This document shows, one piece after another, positions 1 through 10,600 of a stretch of DNA of 64,000 bases. The notes below the pieces were generated by a model. It saw only the letters and a list, made by a program, of their open reading frames with translations, did not search any database and was not told where the DNA came from. The stretch comes from an uncultured Acetatifactor sp. (GTDB lineage Bacteria > Bacillota > Clostridia > Lachnospirales > Lachnospiraceae). The stretch lies in NCBI GenBank assembly GCA_947629645.1, contig CANREV010000002.1:62001-126000 (forward strand), read 5' to 3'. The position numbers and the translations under genes were made by a program. Each line of letters begins with the position of its first letter. Position 1 is the first letter of the stretch.

Positions 1-67
1 GTTCTGTACCGGATCGGGAAATAGGCGGTTCTTTTTTGTGGAAACACACTTTTAAAGGAATGGGGTC

Positions 68-1726
68 ATGGAGAAATATAAAGCTGCTTTTTTCGCTCTG
101 TGTAAAAAAAAGATATATCTGTTGTCGCTGATTTTAACGGCGGTTCTGGCCTATGGGTTTATGGTGACGCATCAGACGGTGGGTATTGACGATACGCCTT
201 ACGCTTACTATTTTGAGGAGGGGCTGGCGGCAATCGTAGGACGCTGGGTGCTGTATCTTCTGAATAAAATATTGTTTATCGGCGAGTTTGCGCCCTTTGT
301 GACAGATCTGGCGGGAGTGCTGATCTTAATGGCGGCGGTGACGGTTTGGGCCGCATTGTTCCGCACGATCTTACAGGAGGCGGCGCCGGATTGGGGGTAT
401 CTTTTCTTTGCCGCCGTTTTTTTATCCTGCCCGCTGATCAGCGAGGTATATACTTATTATCTTCACAATGGGATTTCCATCGGTTATCTGTGTACGGGAA
501 TCAGTCTGTGTTTTCTCAGGGAATGGTGGGAAAAGCCGAAAAAAGCTGCGTTGGCTGCGGGGACGGTCTGTTTTCTGTGGGTGGCGTTAGGCTGTTATGA
601 GTCTTTTATGGTGGTCTGGCTGCTGGGGGCGTTTCTGGTGCTTTTGTCCGAAAGCTATGCGGGCATTGGGCGAAAGAAATTTTCGGATTTTGCAGCGGTT
701 ATTTTGGCGGCGCTGTGCGCGATAGCGCTGCGCAGTCTCATGATCGCGGCGGTGACGGGAATCTTCGGGCTGGAATATTTAAAGGACGATGCGGTGCAGC
801 GTTCCGTGGCGGAGATGGCGTCATGGATGTTTGAGCCGGGAGCAGGCGCGGAATTCGCCATGATGCTGAAACGTATTTACGTCATGTACGGTGTCTTTGC
901 TTTCGCCTATCTTCCTATCAGAATTTTTGTATTGGCAGTATTTTTGATGCTTTTTTACGGGATGTGGGAAAGCGTCCAAAAGAAAAACGGATGGGCCATA
1001 GCGTTGACGGCGGGCAGCATCGGGGTCTCTTTTTTGCTGGTGCTGGTGGAAGGAAAGACTACGCTGTATAGGTCCGCCCAGTTCGTTCCGGTGATCTGCG
1101 GATACGGCGCCCTTTTGTTGTGTGTGGCTGTGCGGAAAATCTGCGGATGCGCGCTGTTTCGTAAACGGGACAGGCTGCGGCAAGTGTGTATGGGCGCGGC
1201 AACGTTCGGACTGAGCGCCGTTTTATGGAATCAGTGTACGGATATGAACCGATGGTTCTATGTGGATGATACAAAATACGAGGCCGCGAAGGAGATCATG
1301 GGCAGAGTGGCCTGTGAGCTGGAAAGCCGCTTTGATGTGGAGGAAAAGCCGGTGATCTTTACCGGAACTTACCAGATCCCCGGGGAATTGATACAGGATG
1401 CTTATGTGGAATATAACACGGAGACTTTTTACCGCATGAAACGCTGGACGGATCCCATAGATGAGCATTTGCTGGAGAAATTTTACAGGGATTACGGCGT
1501 GTGGGTGGCCCAGACCCCCTCTCTTTCGGTGATTGAGTGGGGCAGATATGCCTTTGGGGACGACAAGGAACTGGTCCGGTTCCTGTATATGCACGGGCAT
1601 AATATACTGCCCTGTGAAGATAGCGGAAAGTATGGGGAAGCGGAAGCGTATTCTCTGGGACTGCCCGAATTTCCGGCGGAAGGTTCTATTGTGGATATGG
1701 GGGACTATATTATTGTCCATTTTTAA
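68..1726 (+). CDS. polytopic membrane protein, GtrII-type glucosyltransferase-like
   Basis: 552-aa ORF with many TM segments; N-terminal 'HQTVGIDDTPYAYYFEEGLAAIVGRW' resembles the GtrII (Glucos_trans_II) start; AAGGAATGGGG upstream of ATG. Confidence 0.6.
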   Translation: MEKYKAAFFALCKKKIYLLSLILTAVLAYGFMVTHQTVGIDDTPYAYYFEEGLAAIVGRWVLYLLNKILFIGEFAPFVTDLAGVLILMAAVTVWAALFRTILQEAAPDWGYLFFAAVFLSCPLISEVYTYYLHNGISIGYLCTGISLCFLREWWEKPKKAALAAGTVCFLWVALGCYESFMVVWLLGAFLVLLSESYAGIGRKKFSDFAAVILAALCAIALRSLMIAAVTGIFGLEYLKDDAVQRSVAEMASWMFEPGAGAEFAMMLKRIYVMYGVFAFAYLPIRIFVLAVFLMLFYGMWESVQKKNGWAIALTAGSIGVSFLLVLVEGKTTLYRSAQFVPVICGYGALLLCVAVRKICGCALFRKRDRLRQVCMGAATFGLSAVLWNQCTDMNRWFYVDDTKYEAAKEIMGRVACELESRFDVEEKPVIFTGTYQIPGELIQDAYVEYNTETFYRMKRWTDPIDEHLLEKFYRDYGVWVAQTPSLSVIEWGRYAFGDDKELVRFLYMHGHNILPCEDSGKYGEAEAYSLGLPEFPAEGSIVDMGDYIIVHF

Positions 1727-1794
1727 ACGATGAGGGCCGCGGATCGGTTTAGCGTGTCAGACGGCAGGGAATATTTGGTTTGGGAGTTCACTGA

Positions 1795-3486
1795 GTGAGA
1801 GAAACAGGACGGGAGAAAAACAGAAAAACATGGATTGCGGCCATTGCGGCGTTCTCTCTGATCGGGGCGGTCTGGTTTAAAACGGGGATTTTTTTCGGTA
1901 CCAACGATGACAGGGTGATCACGGAAATGCTGGCGGGGACGATCCTGCAGAAGCCGGATCCGCATGTGAAGATCGTAAACTGGCTGCTGGCCGCGCCTCT
2001 GTGTCTTTTGTACGGCGTTGCGCAAGAGATGCCATGGTATGGTTTGTGTTTATTATTGTTTCAATTTCTGTCCTGGTTTGTGATCTTTGACGGGATCCTG
2101 TGCCGTGTCGGCAAACGGTTTGAAATTGTGGCCGGAGTGGGAGTAGGATGCTGCTGTTTTCTGATCCAGGTATATTCGGCAGGGTTGATTCAATTTACCT
2201 CCACCGCCGTGCTGCTGGCGGCGTCAGGGTATGCGTCCTTCTGCCTGAGGCGGGATAAGAAAGGGTTTGTCTGGTTTTCGGTTTTGGAACTTTTGGCCTT
2301 TTTGCTGAGAAGGGACGCCATGCTGATGGTCCAGCCCTTGGGCGCGGCAGTATACCTGAGTTTGCTGTGCAGCCGGGGGAAAGAATTTCGCGAAGATGCA
2401 ACGAGAGCCTTTTTTGGCTGGGGCGCGGCGCTCCTTGTCATACTCGGAATCGGGGCGCTGGGCAATATGCTGGGATATCACGGCGCCGGGTGGCGCGACT
2501 ACGACAGGTATAATCAGGCGCGCATCGCCATGTTTGATTACTACGGCACGCCTGTTTATGAAGAGGTAAAGGATATATTGGACCGCTATGGGGTCAGCAA
2601 GACAGAATACCAGGCGTATTGCAATTATGTGATGATAGACAATGACATCAGTTCGGAATGTGCGGAGGAACTGGCCGCCTACGCAAAGGAAAAGAAAGGC
2701 TCTCCGGATCTCCTTTCCGTTGTAAGCCATTCTCTTGTAAACAACGTGTACCGCGACCCTTTGTCCGGCGGCAGCGTATCGGGCGCTTTGTGGATCGGCA
2801 TGGCGGTTTGGATTGCCGTTTCCGGACGGCCCGGACTGTTTCTGCCTCTCTTGGGACTGGGAGCGGCCCGGACGGCTGTGTGGAGTTATATCATTTATAA
2901 GGACAGAGTACTGCCGAGGGTGACTTACCCTCTGCTGTTTTGTGAAAGTCTGTTTTTGATTGTTCTTTTCCTTTGTTCCTATGAGAAGGCGCGGGAAAGC
3001 AGGAGGGGCAGATGGCTGGCCTGCTGTCTTTTATGCGTTTTTTTCCTGCAGGGGTATCAGGCGGGAAAAACGCAGTACAGGTATGTGCGGTCCGAAAATG
3101 AGGGTCAGGCGCTTTATATGGAAGGACTGCGGGAAATAAGGGATTATTGTATGCGAGAGCCGGACAGACGGTATTTTTTGGAAACCGGATCCTTCAGCTT
3201 TTACAAGGGCAGCGCTTTGGAAACGAAACTCTATCTGCCGACAAACGGGATGTATACCGGCGGCTGGAATGCCAATACTCCTGTGCTCAGGGAATATTGG
3301 AGCGCATATACGAAGGAAAGCTGGGAGGATGTCTATCTGATCATCTATGACGATGGAGGCGGTATAGAGGAGCAGAGCCAAAAGGCGGTGATAAGGTATT
3401 TTGAGGAGAAATCGGGGAACGCGCCGATACTGGCAGACCGGATCACGGTATCTCACGGAGGCTCTTATCTGGTCTGGCATTTTTAG
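1795..3486 (+). CDS. polytopic membrane protein, GT-C-like, unknown function
   Basis: 563-aa ORF (GTG start), multiple hydrophobic helices plus a soluble C-terminal segment; lies in the glycan locus. Confidence 0.6.
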   Translation: MRETGREKNRKTWIAAIAAFSLIGAVWFKTGIFFGTNDDRVITEMLAGTILQKPDPHVKIVNWLLAAPLCLLYGVAQEMPWYGLCLLLFQFLSWFVIFDGILCRVGKRFEIVAGVGVGCCCFLIQVYSAGLIQFTSTAVLLAASGYASFCLRRDKKGFVWFSVLELLAFLLRRDAMLMVQPLGAAVYLSLLCSRGKEFREDATRAFFGWGAALLVILGIGALGNMLGYHGAGWRDYDRYNQARIAMFDYYGTPVYEEVKDILDRYGVSKTEYQAYCNYVMIDNDISSECAEELAAYAKEKKGSPDLLSVVSHSLVNNVYRDPLSGGSVSGALWIGMAVWIAVSGRPGLFLPLLGLGAARTAVWSYIIYKDRVLPRVTYPLLFCESLFLIVLFLCSYEKARESRRGRWLACCLLCVFFLQGYQAGKTQYRYVRSENEGQALYMEGLREIRDYCMREPDRRYFLETGSFSFYKGSALETKLYLPTNGMYTGGWNANTPVLREYWSAYTKESWEDVYLIIYDDGGGIEEQSQKAVIRYFEEKSGNAPILADRITVSHGGSYLVWHF

Positions 3487-3500
3487 CGGGGGTTACGAGA

Positions 3501-5276
3501 TTGCGGGTAAAATTGCGGTTAAAACTGAATCGATGTATTTGCTTCCTGGACAGGATGCCGCTTTGGTGGGTCGGCCTTTTGCTTTTGGGAGTCACCTTCG
3601 CGCCTTATCTGATTTTAGGGGAAGGCAGCGTGTTTCCCATCCATGACCAGCTGGACGAGACGTTGATGACCTATGTGCTGAATGCAAGACACTGGGGAAC
3701 GGATTTCTTTCCGGAACCGCTGGGAGGCATCCGTGCCAGCGGCATGCAGCCTTCCGCCGTCCTGTTTATTCCGCTCTACCGTTTCCTGCCTGTGTTTGCC
3801 GCTTTTGTGACGCAGTATTTCATTGTCAGTCTGACGGGTTTTCTGGGAATGTACGCAAGTGTGAAGGAGATTACGGACAGCAGCATTCTGGCAACGGCCA
3901 TGGCCGGCTGCTTTTGTATGCTGCCTATCCAGCCTGTCTACGGCCTGTCTGTGCTGGGTGTTCCGCTTCTCTTATATTGTTTCCTGTGTTTATATCAAAA
4001 AAAGCATCCGGTTGGGAGCTTCCTTGGTATTCTGTTTTTCGGACTTACTACGCATCTGGTACTGATCGGGTATGTGGCGCTGTTTTTTTGGTTCGTGGAA
4101 ATCCTGTGGGAATTTTTCCGGAAGCGGAATAATCTTTGGATCTGTCTGGGGTTTGTGTGGCTGGTGGGAATCTACGTTGGCGTGAACGCAAACCTGTTTG
4201 GGGAGCTGGTGTTAGGAAAAGGCAGCTACGTCAGCCACAGGGAAGAACTGGTCAATCACGGGGCCCCGTTCTGGGAGACGGTAAAGAGCGTATTTCTGGA
4301 CAGCGCCCAGCACGCGCCTTCTTTGCACAGAGGGCTGATCTGGCCGATCCTGGTGATGCTGATCCTGGGGCTTTTGTTTTACCGGAAACTGAATGGGAAG
4401 GAGCGGACGAGACTGCTTGCCGCGTGGCTGGGGATGGCGGTGCTGGCGGGAATTGCGTTATTGTACGGCATATGCCTGTCCGGTCCGGTGGCATCATTTA
4501 AAAACGGGTGCAGCGGGTTTTTGAGATATTTTCAGCTGGAGCGCTTTTACTGGCTGTATCCCGCAGGCTGGTATCTGGAGTTTTCTCTTAGCTTTTCCAT
4601 CTGGTGGCAATACGGCAAAGAAGAGAGCGGACAGGAGAAAACGGACGGGGCGGGCGGGCGCTGGGAAGTACAGCCTGTTGTGAAGCTTTGCGCGCTTGTT
4701 TTATTGCTGTTTCCGACCATGAGAGAAATCGGATTGGAATCTGACTTTTATCTGAATGTAAACCAGATCAACAATGGATCCGCAGTCACCGGATACATCA
4801 CATGGGAAAGCTATTACGCGAAAGATCTGATGGAACAGCTGGACCAGGCTATTGGCAGGGACCTTTCGGACTACCGGGTGGCACATCTTGGAATGAGCCC
4901 CGCTCCTGCGCTGATGTACGGATTTTATACCGTGGACGGCTACTCCAACAATTATCCGTTGGAATATAAACATCGTTTCCGGCGGGTGATTGAAAAAGAA
5001 CTGGTCAAAAACGAGCAGACACGTCTGTATTTTGACGAGTGGGGCAGCAGATGTTATTTGTTTAACGGGGTTACAGGAAACGCGTGGATGCTGGGAAAAG
5101 ACCAGAATATCAGCTATGAGGGTCTGCAGTTTGATCTGGACGCGCTGCGAAAACTGGGATGCGAGTACATCTTTTCCGCGGGGGAAATTCTGGACAGTAC
5201 TAAGATGGGGCTGGATTTTCTGGGGTATTACGAGACGGATACGAGCTATTGGGGCGTATGGCTGTATCAATTATGA
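3501..5276 (+). CDS. DUF6044-like polytopic membrane protein (copy 1)
   Basis: 591-aa ORF (TTG start); shares 'PYLILGE...HDQLDxxxxxYxLxARH' and 'DGYSNNYPLEYKHxFRR' with the ORF at 19214. Confidence 0.6.
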   Translation: MRVKLRLKLNRCICFLDRMPLWWVGLLLLGVTFAPYLILGEGSVFPIHDQLDETLMTYVLNARHWGTDFFPEPLGGIRASGMQPSAVLFIPLYRFLPVFAAFVTQYFIVSLTGFLGMYASVKEITDSSILATAMAGCFCMLPIQPVYGLSVLGVPLLLYCFLCLYQKKHPVGSFLGILFFGLTTHLVLIGYVALFFWFVEILWEFFRKRNNLWICLGFVWLVGIYVGVNANLFGELVLGKGSYVSHREELVNHGAPFWETVKSVFLDSAQHAPSLHRGLIWPILVMLILGLLFYRKLNGKERTRLLAAWLGMAVLAGIALLYGICLSGPVASFKNGCSGFLRYFQLERFYWLYPAGWYLEFSLSFSIWWQYGKEESGQEKTDGAGGRWEVQPVVKLCALVLLLFPTMREIGLESDFYLNVNQINNGSAVTGYITWESYYAKDLMEQLDQAIGRDLSDYRVAHLGMSPAPALMYGFYTVDGYSNNYPLEYKHRFRRVIEKELVKNEQTRLYFDEWGSRCYLFNGVTGNAWMLGKDQNISYEGLQFDLDALRKLGCEYIFSAGEILDSTKMGLDFLGYYETDTSYWGVWLYQL

Positions 5277-5411
5277 GGAAATTTTGATGTTTTCCTTAAT
5301 TATTTTTTAAAATCTTTGGTTTATTTTACTATATCCTGAAAGTGTGTTAAAATAAAAAACAGTTGTGATGTGCGGAGGGATGCGCGGGGCAAAGCGCGAA
5401 GCGGAGTAAGA

Positions 5412-6503
5412 ATGAAAAAGAGAGGCAGGGCCGGGAGGCCGCGGATCTATGTGTGCCATACGTTTTATCATGTATATGTGACTATTTTGAAGGAGCTGGC
5501 GCTTCCCAAAGAGAAACAGGGACAGGCGGTGCTGCTGCTCTCCCTTATGTCCAATGATTTCGGGGATCTCAAAGGCAGGGTGGAAGCGGCGGGGATCTTC
5601 CGGGAAGTTCTGGACTTTGATGAAAAGCGGGAAGACTTCTTTCCGGAACTGGAAAAGTGGAGAAAGGGAGGATCGGGTTTTCTGGGGAATCTATACTGCC
5701 GCGTGCGTTTTACAAAGCTCTATGCGAAGCTGGAAGCTCCCTATGTGCCGGTGGATTTCAGGGATTATCGGGATATTTATGTATACTGCGATTCCGATCC
5801 CATCGGATATTATCTGAATCAGAACAAGATTTATTATCACGCTGTGGAGGACGGGCTAAACTGTCTGAAGAATTTTGACGCTGCCAGATACGACAACAGA
5901 GGACACTTTAAGCTAAAGGTTTTTTTGTCCCGAAAGCTGAATCTGATCTTTGTGCAGAACGGTTACGGCAAGTACTGTCTGGATATGGAAGTCAACGATA
6001 TCTCCGCGATACGATATCCCTGTCCTCAATATATAGAAGCGCCCAGAAAGGAATTGGTGGACAGGCTGACGGAGGAAGACAAGGAAATAATATTGAAAGT
6101 CTTCATACGCGACATGGAAGAAATGAAAAAACAACTGTCCACGGGCCGGGATGGGGAGAATAAAATCCTGATCCTGACGGAACCTTTGTGCACACTCAAG
6201 GTCAGGGAGCAAATCTTCAGAGATATTATTAAAATGTATGAGCCGGAGGGAAAGATCTTTTTAAAGCCTCATCCCAGGGACGAGCTGGATTATCGGGAAA
6301 AATTCAGCGAATATCCTCAGTTTGACGGTTCCGTCCCCATGGAGATGCTCCAATTTTTCCCCAATGTCCGCTTTCAGAAAGTGGTGGGGGTGTTTACGGA
6401 GATCACAGGGCTGCCCTTTGCGGACGAGACGGTCTGTCTGGGGGCGGATTTTATGGATGCCTATGAGGATCCGCTCATTCACAGGCAGAATGAACAGATA
6501 TAA
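5412..6503 (+). CDS. GT52/polysialyltransferase-like glycosyltransferase, candidate nonulosonic acid transferase
   Basis: 'YVCHTFYHVYV' N-terminus and 'KIFLKPHPRDELDY...FPNVRFQKVVGVFTEITGLPFADE' C-terminus with the KPHP motif; ATG at 5412 preceded by GGAG; close to pse genes. Confidence 0.55.
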   Translation: MKKRGRAGRPRIYVCHTFYHVYVTILKELALPKEKQGQAVLLLSLMSNDFGDLKGRVEAAGIFREVLDFDEKREDFFPELEKWRKGGSGFLGNLYCRVRFTKLYAKLEAPYVPVDFRDYRDIYVYCDSDPIGYYLNQNKIYYHAVEDGLNCLKNFDAARYDNRGHFKLKVFLSRKLNLIFVQNGYGKYCLDMEVNDISAIRYPCPQYIEAPRKELVDRLTEEDKEIILKVFIRDMEEMKKQLSTGRDGENKILILTEPLCTLKVREQIFRDIIKMYEPEGKIFLKPHPRDELDYREKFSEYPQFDGSVPMEMLQFFPNVRFQKVVGVFTEITGLPFADETVCLGADFMDAYEDPLIHRQNEQI

Positions 6504-6514
6504 GGAAAGAGATC

Positions 6515-8263
6515 ATGCTGAAAATCATTCAGAAATTACGAGTTTTACTGGATAAACAACAGAAACGGGCCATGGGCGGCCTGATGTTTTTGATGATCAT
6601 CGGCGCCTTTTTACAGACGGCAGGCGTGGGAATGCTGGTTCAGGTGGTCAATGTGGTCATTGACGTTGATGCGGTGGAGAAAAACGCCGCTGTGGGCGCT
6701 TTGTACCGCATGCTGGGCGGCGGCAGTTACGAGCGTTTTTCCGTGACGGTGATGGCGCTGTTAGTCGCTGTGTTTGTGGTCAAGAATCTGTTTGTGTTTT
6801 TTCAGCAGAAATGGACTTTTTCCTTTGTCTATACGAATCAGTTCAGGACCTCGGAACGTTTGATGCGCAATTATCTGCGCAGGGGATATGAATTTTATCT
6901 CAATGCGGACACGGCGGTTGTGCAGCGCAGCATCACATCAGATGTGAATAATATGTACGCGCTGATACTGGCGCTTCTGCAGCTTCTGTCCGATGGGGTA
7001 GTGTCGCTGTTTATCGTGCTATACTGCTTTATGAACAACGGTTCCATGACCCTGATGCTGGCGGTGGTGCTGATTGTCCTGATGCTGGTGATCAAAAAGG
7101 TCTTAAAGCCTGTCATGTATCAGGCGGGCAAAGACAATCAGGATTATTACAGCGGCCTGTTTAAGTGGATTTCCCAGACGGTGCAGGGTATCAAGGAGGT
7201 CAAGATCAATGGGAAGGAACAGTATTTTGTATCCGAGTATAAAAAATGCGGCAAAGGGTATGTGGACGCAGTACAGAAGTACAGCCTTTACAACAATATC
7301 CCCAAACTGCTGATCGAAACCGCCTGCGTGGCGGCCATGATGGGATATATGATCTTTCAGGTGCTTTCCGGCGTGCCCGCCCAGGATCTGGTCAGCGCTA
7401 TGGCTACGCTGGCCGCGGCGGCTATCGTGCTGCTGCCCGCGGTGAACCGCATCAACAATCAGATCAATTCCATCGCCTATTACGAGCCCTTTTTTATGGG
7501 AGTTAGCGATAATCTGCAGGATGAGATCCGGAGAGATAAGGTGGATCTGTCCTTTGCAACGGACGAGGAGGAAAAGCTGCCTGTGCGGGATTCGATCGAG
7601 CTTCGGGACATCACTTATGCCTATCCCAATACAGATAAGCTGATCTTTGACCATGCCCGGATGACCATCCCCATCGGAAAATCCGTGGGCATTGTGGGAA
7701 CTTCCGGCGCGGGAAAGAGTACGGTGGTGGATATCCTGCTGGGCCTTTTGGAGACAAAAAGCGGTACTGTTTTCGCGGATGGCATGGATGTAAGGCTTCA
7801 TTACAGAAAATGGCTGAAAAATATCGGCTACATTCCCCAGATGATCTTTATGCTGGATGATACGATACGCCGTAATATCGCGTTCGGCGTGCCGGATGAT
7901 AAGATCGATGAAAAACGGCTGTGGGAAGTGCTCAGGGAAGCGCAGCTGGACGAGTTTGTAAAGTCGCTGCCCAAAGGAGCTGACACAGGGATCGGAGAGA
8001 GGGGTATCCGGCTTTCCGGCGGGCAGAGACAGCGTATCGGTATTGCCAGAGCGCTGTATCACGATCCGGAGGTGCTGGTGCTGGATGAGGCTACTTCCGC
8101 GCTGGATAACGATACGGAGAAGGCGATTATGGATTCCATCAACAGGCTGCATGGCAGAAAGACCCTGATCATTATCGCACACAGGCTTCAGACCATCGAG
8201 AAGTGCGATCTGGTCTATCGTGTGGAAGAGGGCAGGGCGGTCCTGGAAAGAGGCAGCTTATGA
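6515..8263 (+). CDS. ABC transporter (TM + ATPase half-transporter), PglK/MsbA-like oligosaccharide flippase
   Basis: Walker A 'GTSGAGKST', signature 'LSGGQRQRIGIARAL', Walker B 'VLVLDEATSALD', fused N-terminal TM domain. Confidence 0.85.
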   Translation: MLKIIQKLRVLLDKQQKRAMGGLMFLMIIGAFLQTAGVGMLVQVVNVVIDVDAVEKNAAVGALYRMLGGGSYERFSVTVMALLVAVFVVKNLFVFFQQKWTFSFVYTNQFRTSERLMRNYLRRGYEFYLNADTAVVQRSITSDVNNMYALILALLQLLSDGVVSLFIVLYCFMNNGSMTLMLAVVLIVLMLVIKKVLKPVMYQAGKDNQDYYSGLFKWISQTVQGIKEVKINGKEQYFVSEYKKCGKGYVDAVQKYSLYNNIPKLLIETACVAAMMGYMIFQVLSGVPAQDLVSAMATLAAAAIVLLPAVNRINNQINSIAYYEPFFMGVSDNLQDEIRRDKVDLSFATDEEEKLPVRDSIELRDITYAYPNTDKLIFDHARMTIPIGKSVGIVGTSGAGKSTVVDILLGLLETKSGTVFADGMDVRLHYRKWLKNIGYIPQMIFMLDDTIRRNIAFGVPDDKIDEKRLWEVLREAQLDEFVKSLPKGADTGIGERGIRLSGGQRQRIGIARALYHDPEVLVLDEATSALDNDTEKAIMDSINRLHGRKTLIIIAHRLQTIEKCDLVYRVEEGRAVLERGSL

Positions 8264-9300
8264 AACTGAGCGTCATTGTTCCGGTGTATAATATGGCGGC
8301 GGACGGAAAGTTAAATTATTGTATGGATTCCCTGGTGAAACAGACCATAGAGGATTATGAGATTCTGGCGGTGAACGATGCTTCCACCGACCGTTCGCTG
8401 GAAATTCTGCGGGAGTATGAGAGAAAGTACCCCCGGAAAGTAAAGGTCATCACCTATGCGCAAAACAAACGGCAGGGCGGGGCAAAGAATGAGGGATTAA
8501 AAGCCGCCCGCGGCCGATGGGTGGGGTTTATCGACAGCGATGACTGGGTGACGCCTGATTTTTATGAAAAGCTGATCCGGAAAGGAGAAGAGACCGGCGC
8601 GGATCTGGTGGGATGCGATTACAATCTGGTGACGGAACACACCTATGAGGTGGGGAAAGTCGTACAAAACAATACTATAGATCAGATCGGCGTGCTGGAT
8701 GAGGAGAGACATAAGAAACTGCTGCTGCGCATGGGGAGCATGGTCGTCAAGATCTACCGGAGAAATGTCATTGCAGAAAACGGGCTGGATTTTCCCGAGG
8801 GGATCTTTTACGAAGACAACTGTGCGGGTCCGTTGTGGTCGCTGTATTTTACCCGCTTTGAGAAAGTGGAGGAGCCTCTTTATTATTATTACCAGCATCC
8901 GGTATCCACGGTCCACCATATCACGGAGGACAGATGCAGGGACCGGATGAAAGCGGCGAAGCTTTTATATGACCAGTGCAAGGAAAGAGGCTTTTTACAG
9001 CCGTTTGAAAAGGAGATAGAATATCGGTTTACGGAGCTTTATTATGTGAATACTCTTTTTTCCTATATGTCGGGGACGGAGCGCCCGAAGCCGTCCTTCG
9101 TAAGAAAGATGGGGGAGGGAGTCAGAAAGCGTTTCCCGGATTTTCAATGGAATCCCTATTATCTGGAGTATACCGGGAAAGAGGAACAAAGGCTGATCTG
9201 TCTGCAGCAGAGATGGAATCTGGGATTTTATCTGTGGTATCGGTTTAAGCTGCTTGTGAGAAAACATCGGGCAGCGGGGACGGGAGAAGGAAAACGATAA
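8260..9300 (+). CDS. family 2 glycosyltransferase
   Basis: 'KLSVIVPVYNMAADGKLNYCMDSLVKQT...VNDASTDRS...IDSDDWV'; ATGA overlap with upstream stop. Confidence 0.88.
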   Translation: MKLSVIVPVYNMAADGKLNYCMDSLVKQTIEDYEILAVNDASTDRSLEILREYERKYPRKVKVITYAQNKRQGGAKNEGLKAARGRWVGFIDSDDWVTPDFYEKLIRKGEETGADLVGCDYNLVTEHTYEVGKVVQNNTIDQIGVLDEERHKKLLLRMGSMVVKIYRRNVIAENGLDFPEGIFYEDNCAGPLWSLYFTRFEKVEEPLYYYYQHPVSTVHHITEDRCRDRMKAAKLLYDQCKERGFLQPFEKEIEYRFTELYYVNTLFSYMSGTERPKPSFVRKMGEGVRKRFPDFQWNPYYLEYTGKEEQRLICLQQRWNLGFYLWYRFKLLVRKHRAAGTGEGKR

Positions 9301-9322
9301 CGGATTGTGAGGTGTGGAATCA

Positions 9323-10027
9323 ATGAAAACGATAGCGATCATCACGGCGAGAGGCGGGAGTAAACGGATTCCCCGCAAAAATATGAAGGAGTTCTGCGGG
9401 AAGCCCATATTGGTCTATTCCATTGAAGCGGCGCTTGGCTCCGGCGTTTTTGACAAGGTCATGGTATCAACGGACAGTCTGGAGATCGCGTCCACCGCAA
9501 AGAAACACGGCGCGGAGGTGCCTTTCTTCAGAAGCGCGGAAACAGCGGACGACTATTCCACCACCAGCGATGTGCTGCTGGAGGTTTTAGGGGAATACCA
9601 GAGGAAGGGCGAATTTTTTGACATAGGCTGCTGTATCTATCCTACGGCGCCTTTCGTGACAGGAGAAAAACTGAAAAAAGCCATGGAGATGTTCAAAGAC
9701 AGCGCCAGGGACGCGCTGATCCCGGTGACGCGCTTCTCCTATCCGCCCCAGAGAGCGATGATCCTGGAGGACGATGGGCTGGTGTTTCAATATCCTGAGT
9801 ACCTCAACAGCAGATCGCAGGATCTTAAGCCCTGGTACCATGACGCGGGACAGTTTTACATGTTCCGCACGGATACTTTTTTGAGGACGAAGAAGATCAT
9901 GGGGGGCAACGTGATGCCGCTTATTGTGTCGGAGCTGGAAGTCCAGGACATTGATGACATGACGGACTGGAAGATCGCGGAGATGAAATATCGTATGATG
10001 CTGGAATCCGGCGGGAGGGAGAAATAG
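9323..10027 (+). CDS. pseF: acylneuraminate-type cytidylyltransferase, PseF-like (pseudaminic acid)
   Basis: 'IAIITARGGSKRIPRKNMKEFCGKPIL', 'DDYSTTSDVL', 'FSYPPQRA', 'RSQDLKPWYHDAGQFYMF' as in PseF; neighbours pseI and pseG. Confidence 0.8.
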   Translation: MKTIAIITARGGSKRIPRKNMKEFCGKPILVYSIEAALGSGVFDKVMVSTDSLEIASTAKKHGAEVPFFRSAETADDYSTTSDVLLEVLGEYQRKGEFFDIGCCIYPTAPFVTGEKLKKAMEMFKDSARDALIPVTRFSYPPQRAMILEDDGLVFQYPEYLNSRSQDLKPWYHDAGQFYMFRTDTFLRTKKIMGGNVMPLIVSELEVQDIDDMTDWKIAEMKYRMMLESGGREK

Positions 10028-10600
10028 ATGGAAAATTTTTTATCCCGGAAGGAATTGGAGGCCCTCGGGTTAGGGGAATGCGGGGAGGATGTGCTGATCG
10101 GAAGATATGCTGTGCTCTACAGCCCTGAAAAACTGCGGCTTGGAAACCATGTGCGGATCGATGACTTTACGGTTATAAGCGGAAATGTTACGCTGGGGGA
10201 TTATATTCATATTTCTCAATTCTGCGGATTGTACGGCGGAGATGCGGGTATTGTGATGGAAGATTTTTCGGGACTTTCCTCAAAATGTTCCATCTATGCG
10301 GTCTCGGACGATTACACGGGAGCATCCATGACGAATCCTACGGTGCCGGCCAAATATAAACCGCACAGCGTCAGTATGCCTGTACGGATCGGAAAACATG
10401 CCATCATCGGCTGCAACAGCGTGGTGCTGCCGGGAGTTACCGTGGCGGAAGGCACGGCGGTGGGCAGTCTGTCGCTCTGCAACAGGAGCACGGAGGAGTG
10501 GTCCATGTATGTGGGGATTCCTGCCCGAAAAAAGAGTGAGCGGAAACGGGATATCCTGGAGTTGGAAAAGCGGTTTCTGGAGGATAGAATGCATGGATAG
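10028..10600 (+). CDS. left-handed beta-helix (hexapeptide) acyltransferase
   Basis: Hexapeptide-repeat pattern and 'IGKHAIIGCNSVVLPGVTVAEGTAVGSLSL'. Confidence 0.8.
   Translation: MENFLSRKELEALGLGECGEDVLIGRYAVLYSPEKLRLGNHVRIDDFTVISGNVTLGDYIHISQFCGLYGGDAGIVMEDFSGLSSKCSIYAVSDDYTGASMTNPTVPAKYKPHSVSMPVRIGKHAIIGCNSVVLPGVTVAEGTAVGSLSLCNRSTEEWSMYVGIPARKKSERKRDILELEKRFLEDRMHG

Noticed and set aside
1-24. 3' end of an upstream CDS (VLYRIGK-stop)
   Set aside because: Too short to assign a frame or family with confidence.
821-1183. Antisense ORFs opposite the first membrane protein
   Set aside because: Composition typical of the reverse complement of GC-biased codons; the sense gene is much better supported.
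7103-8182. 359-aa antisense ORF opposite the ABC transporter
   Set aside because: Shadow ORF of a strongly supported coding gene; His/Gln/Ile-rich composition without domain motifs or RBS.
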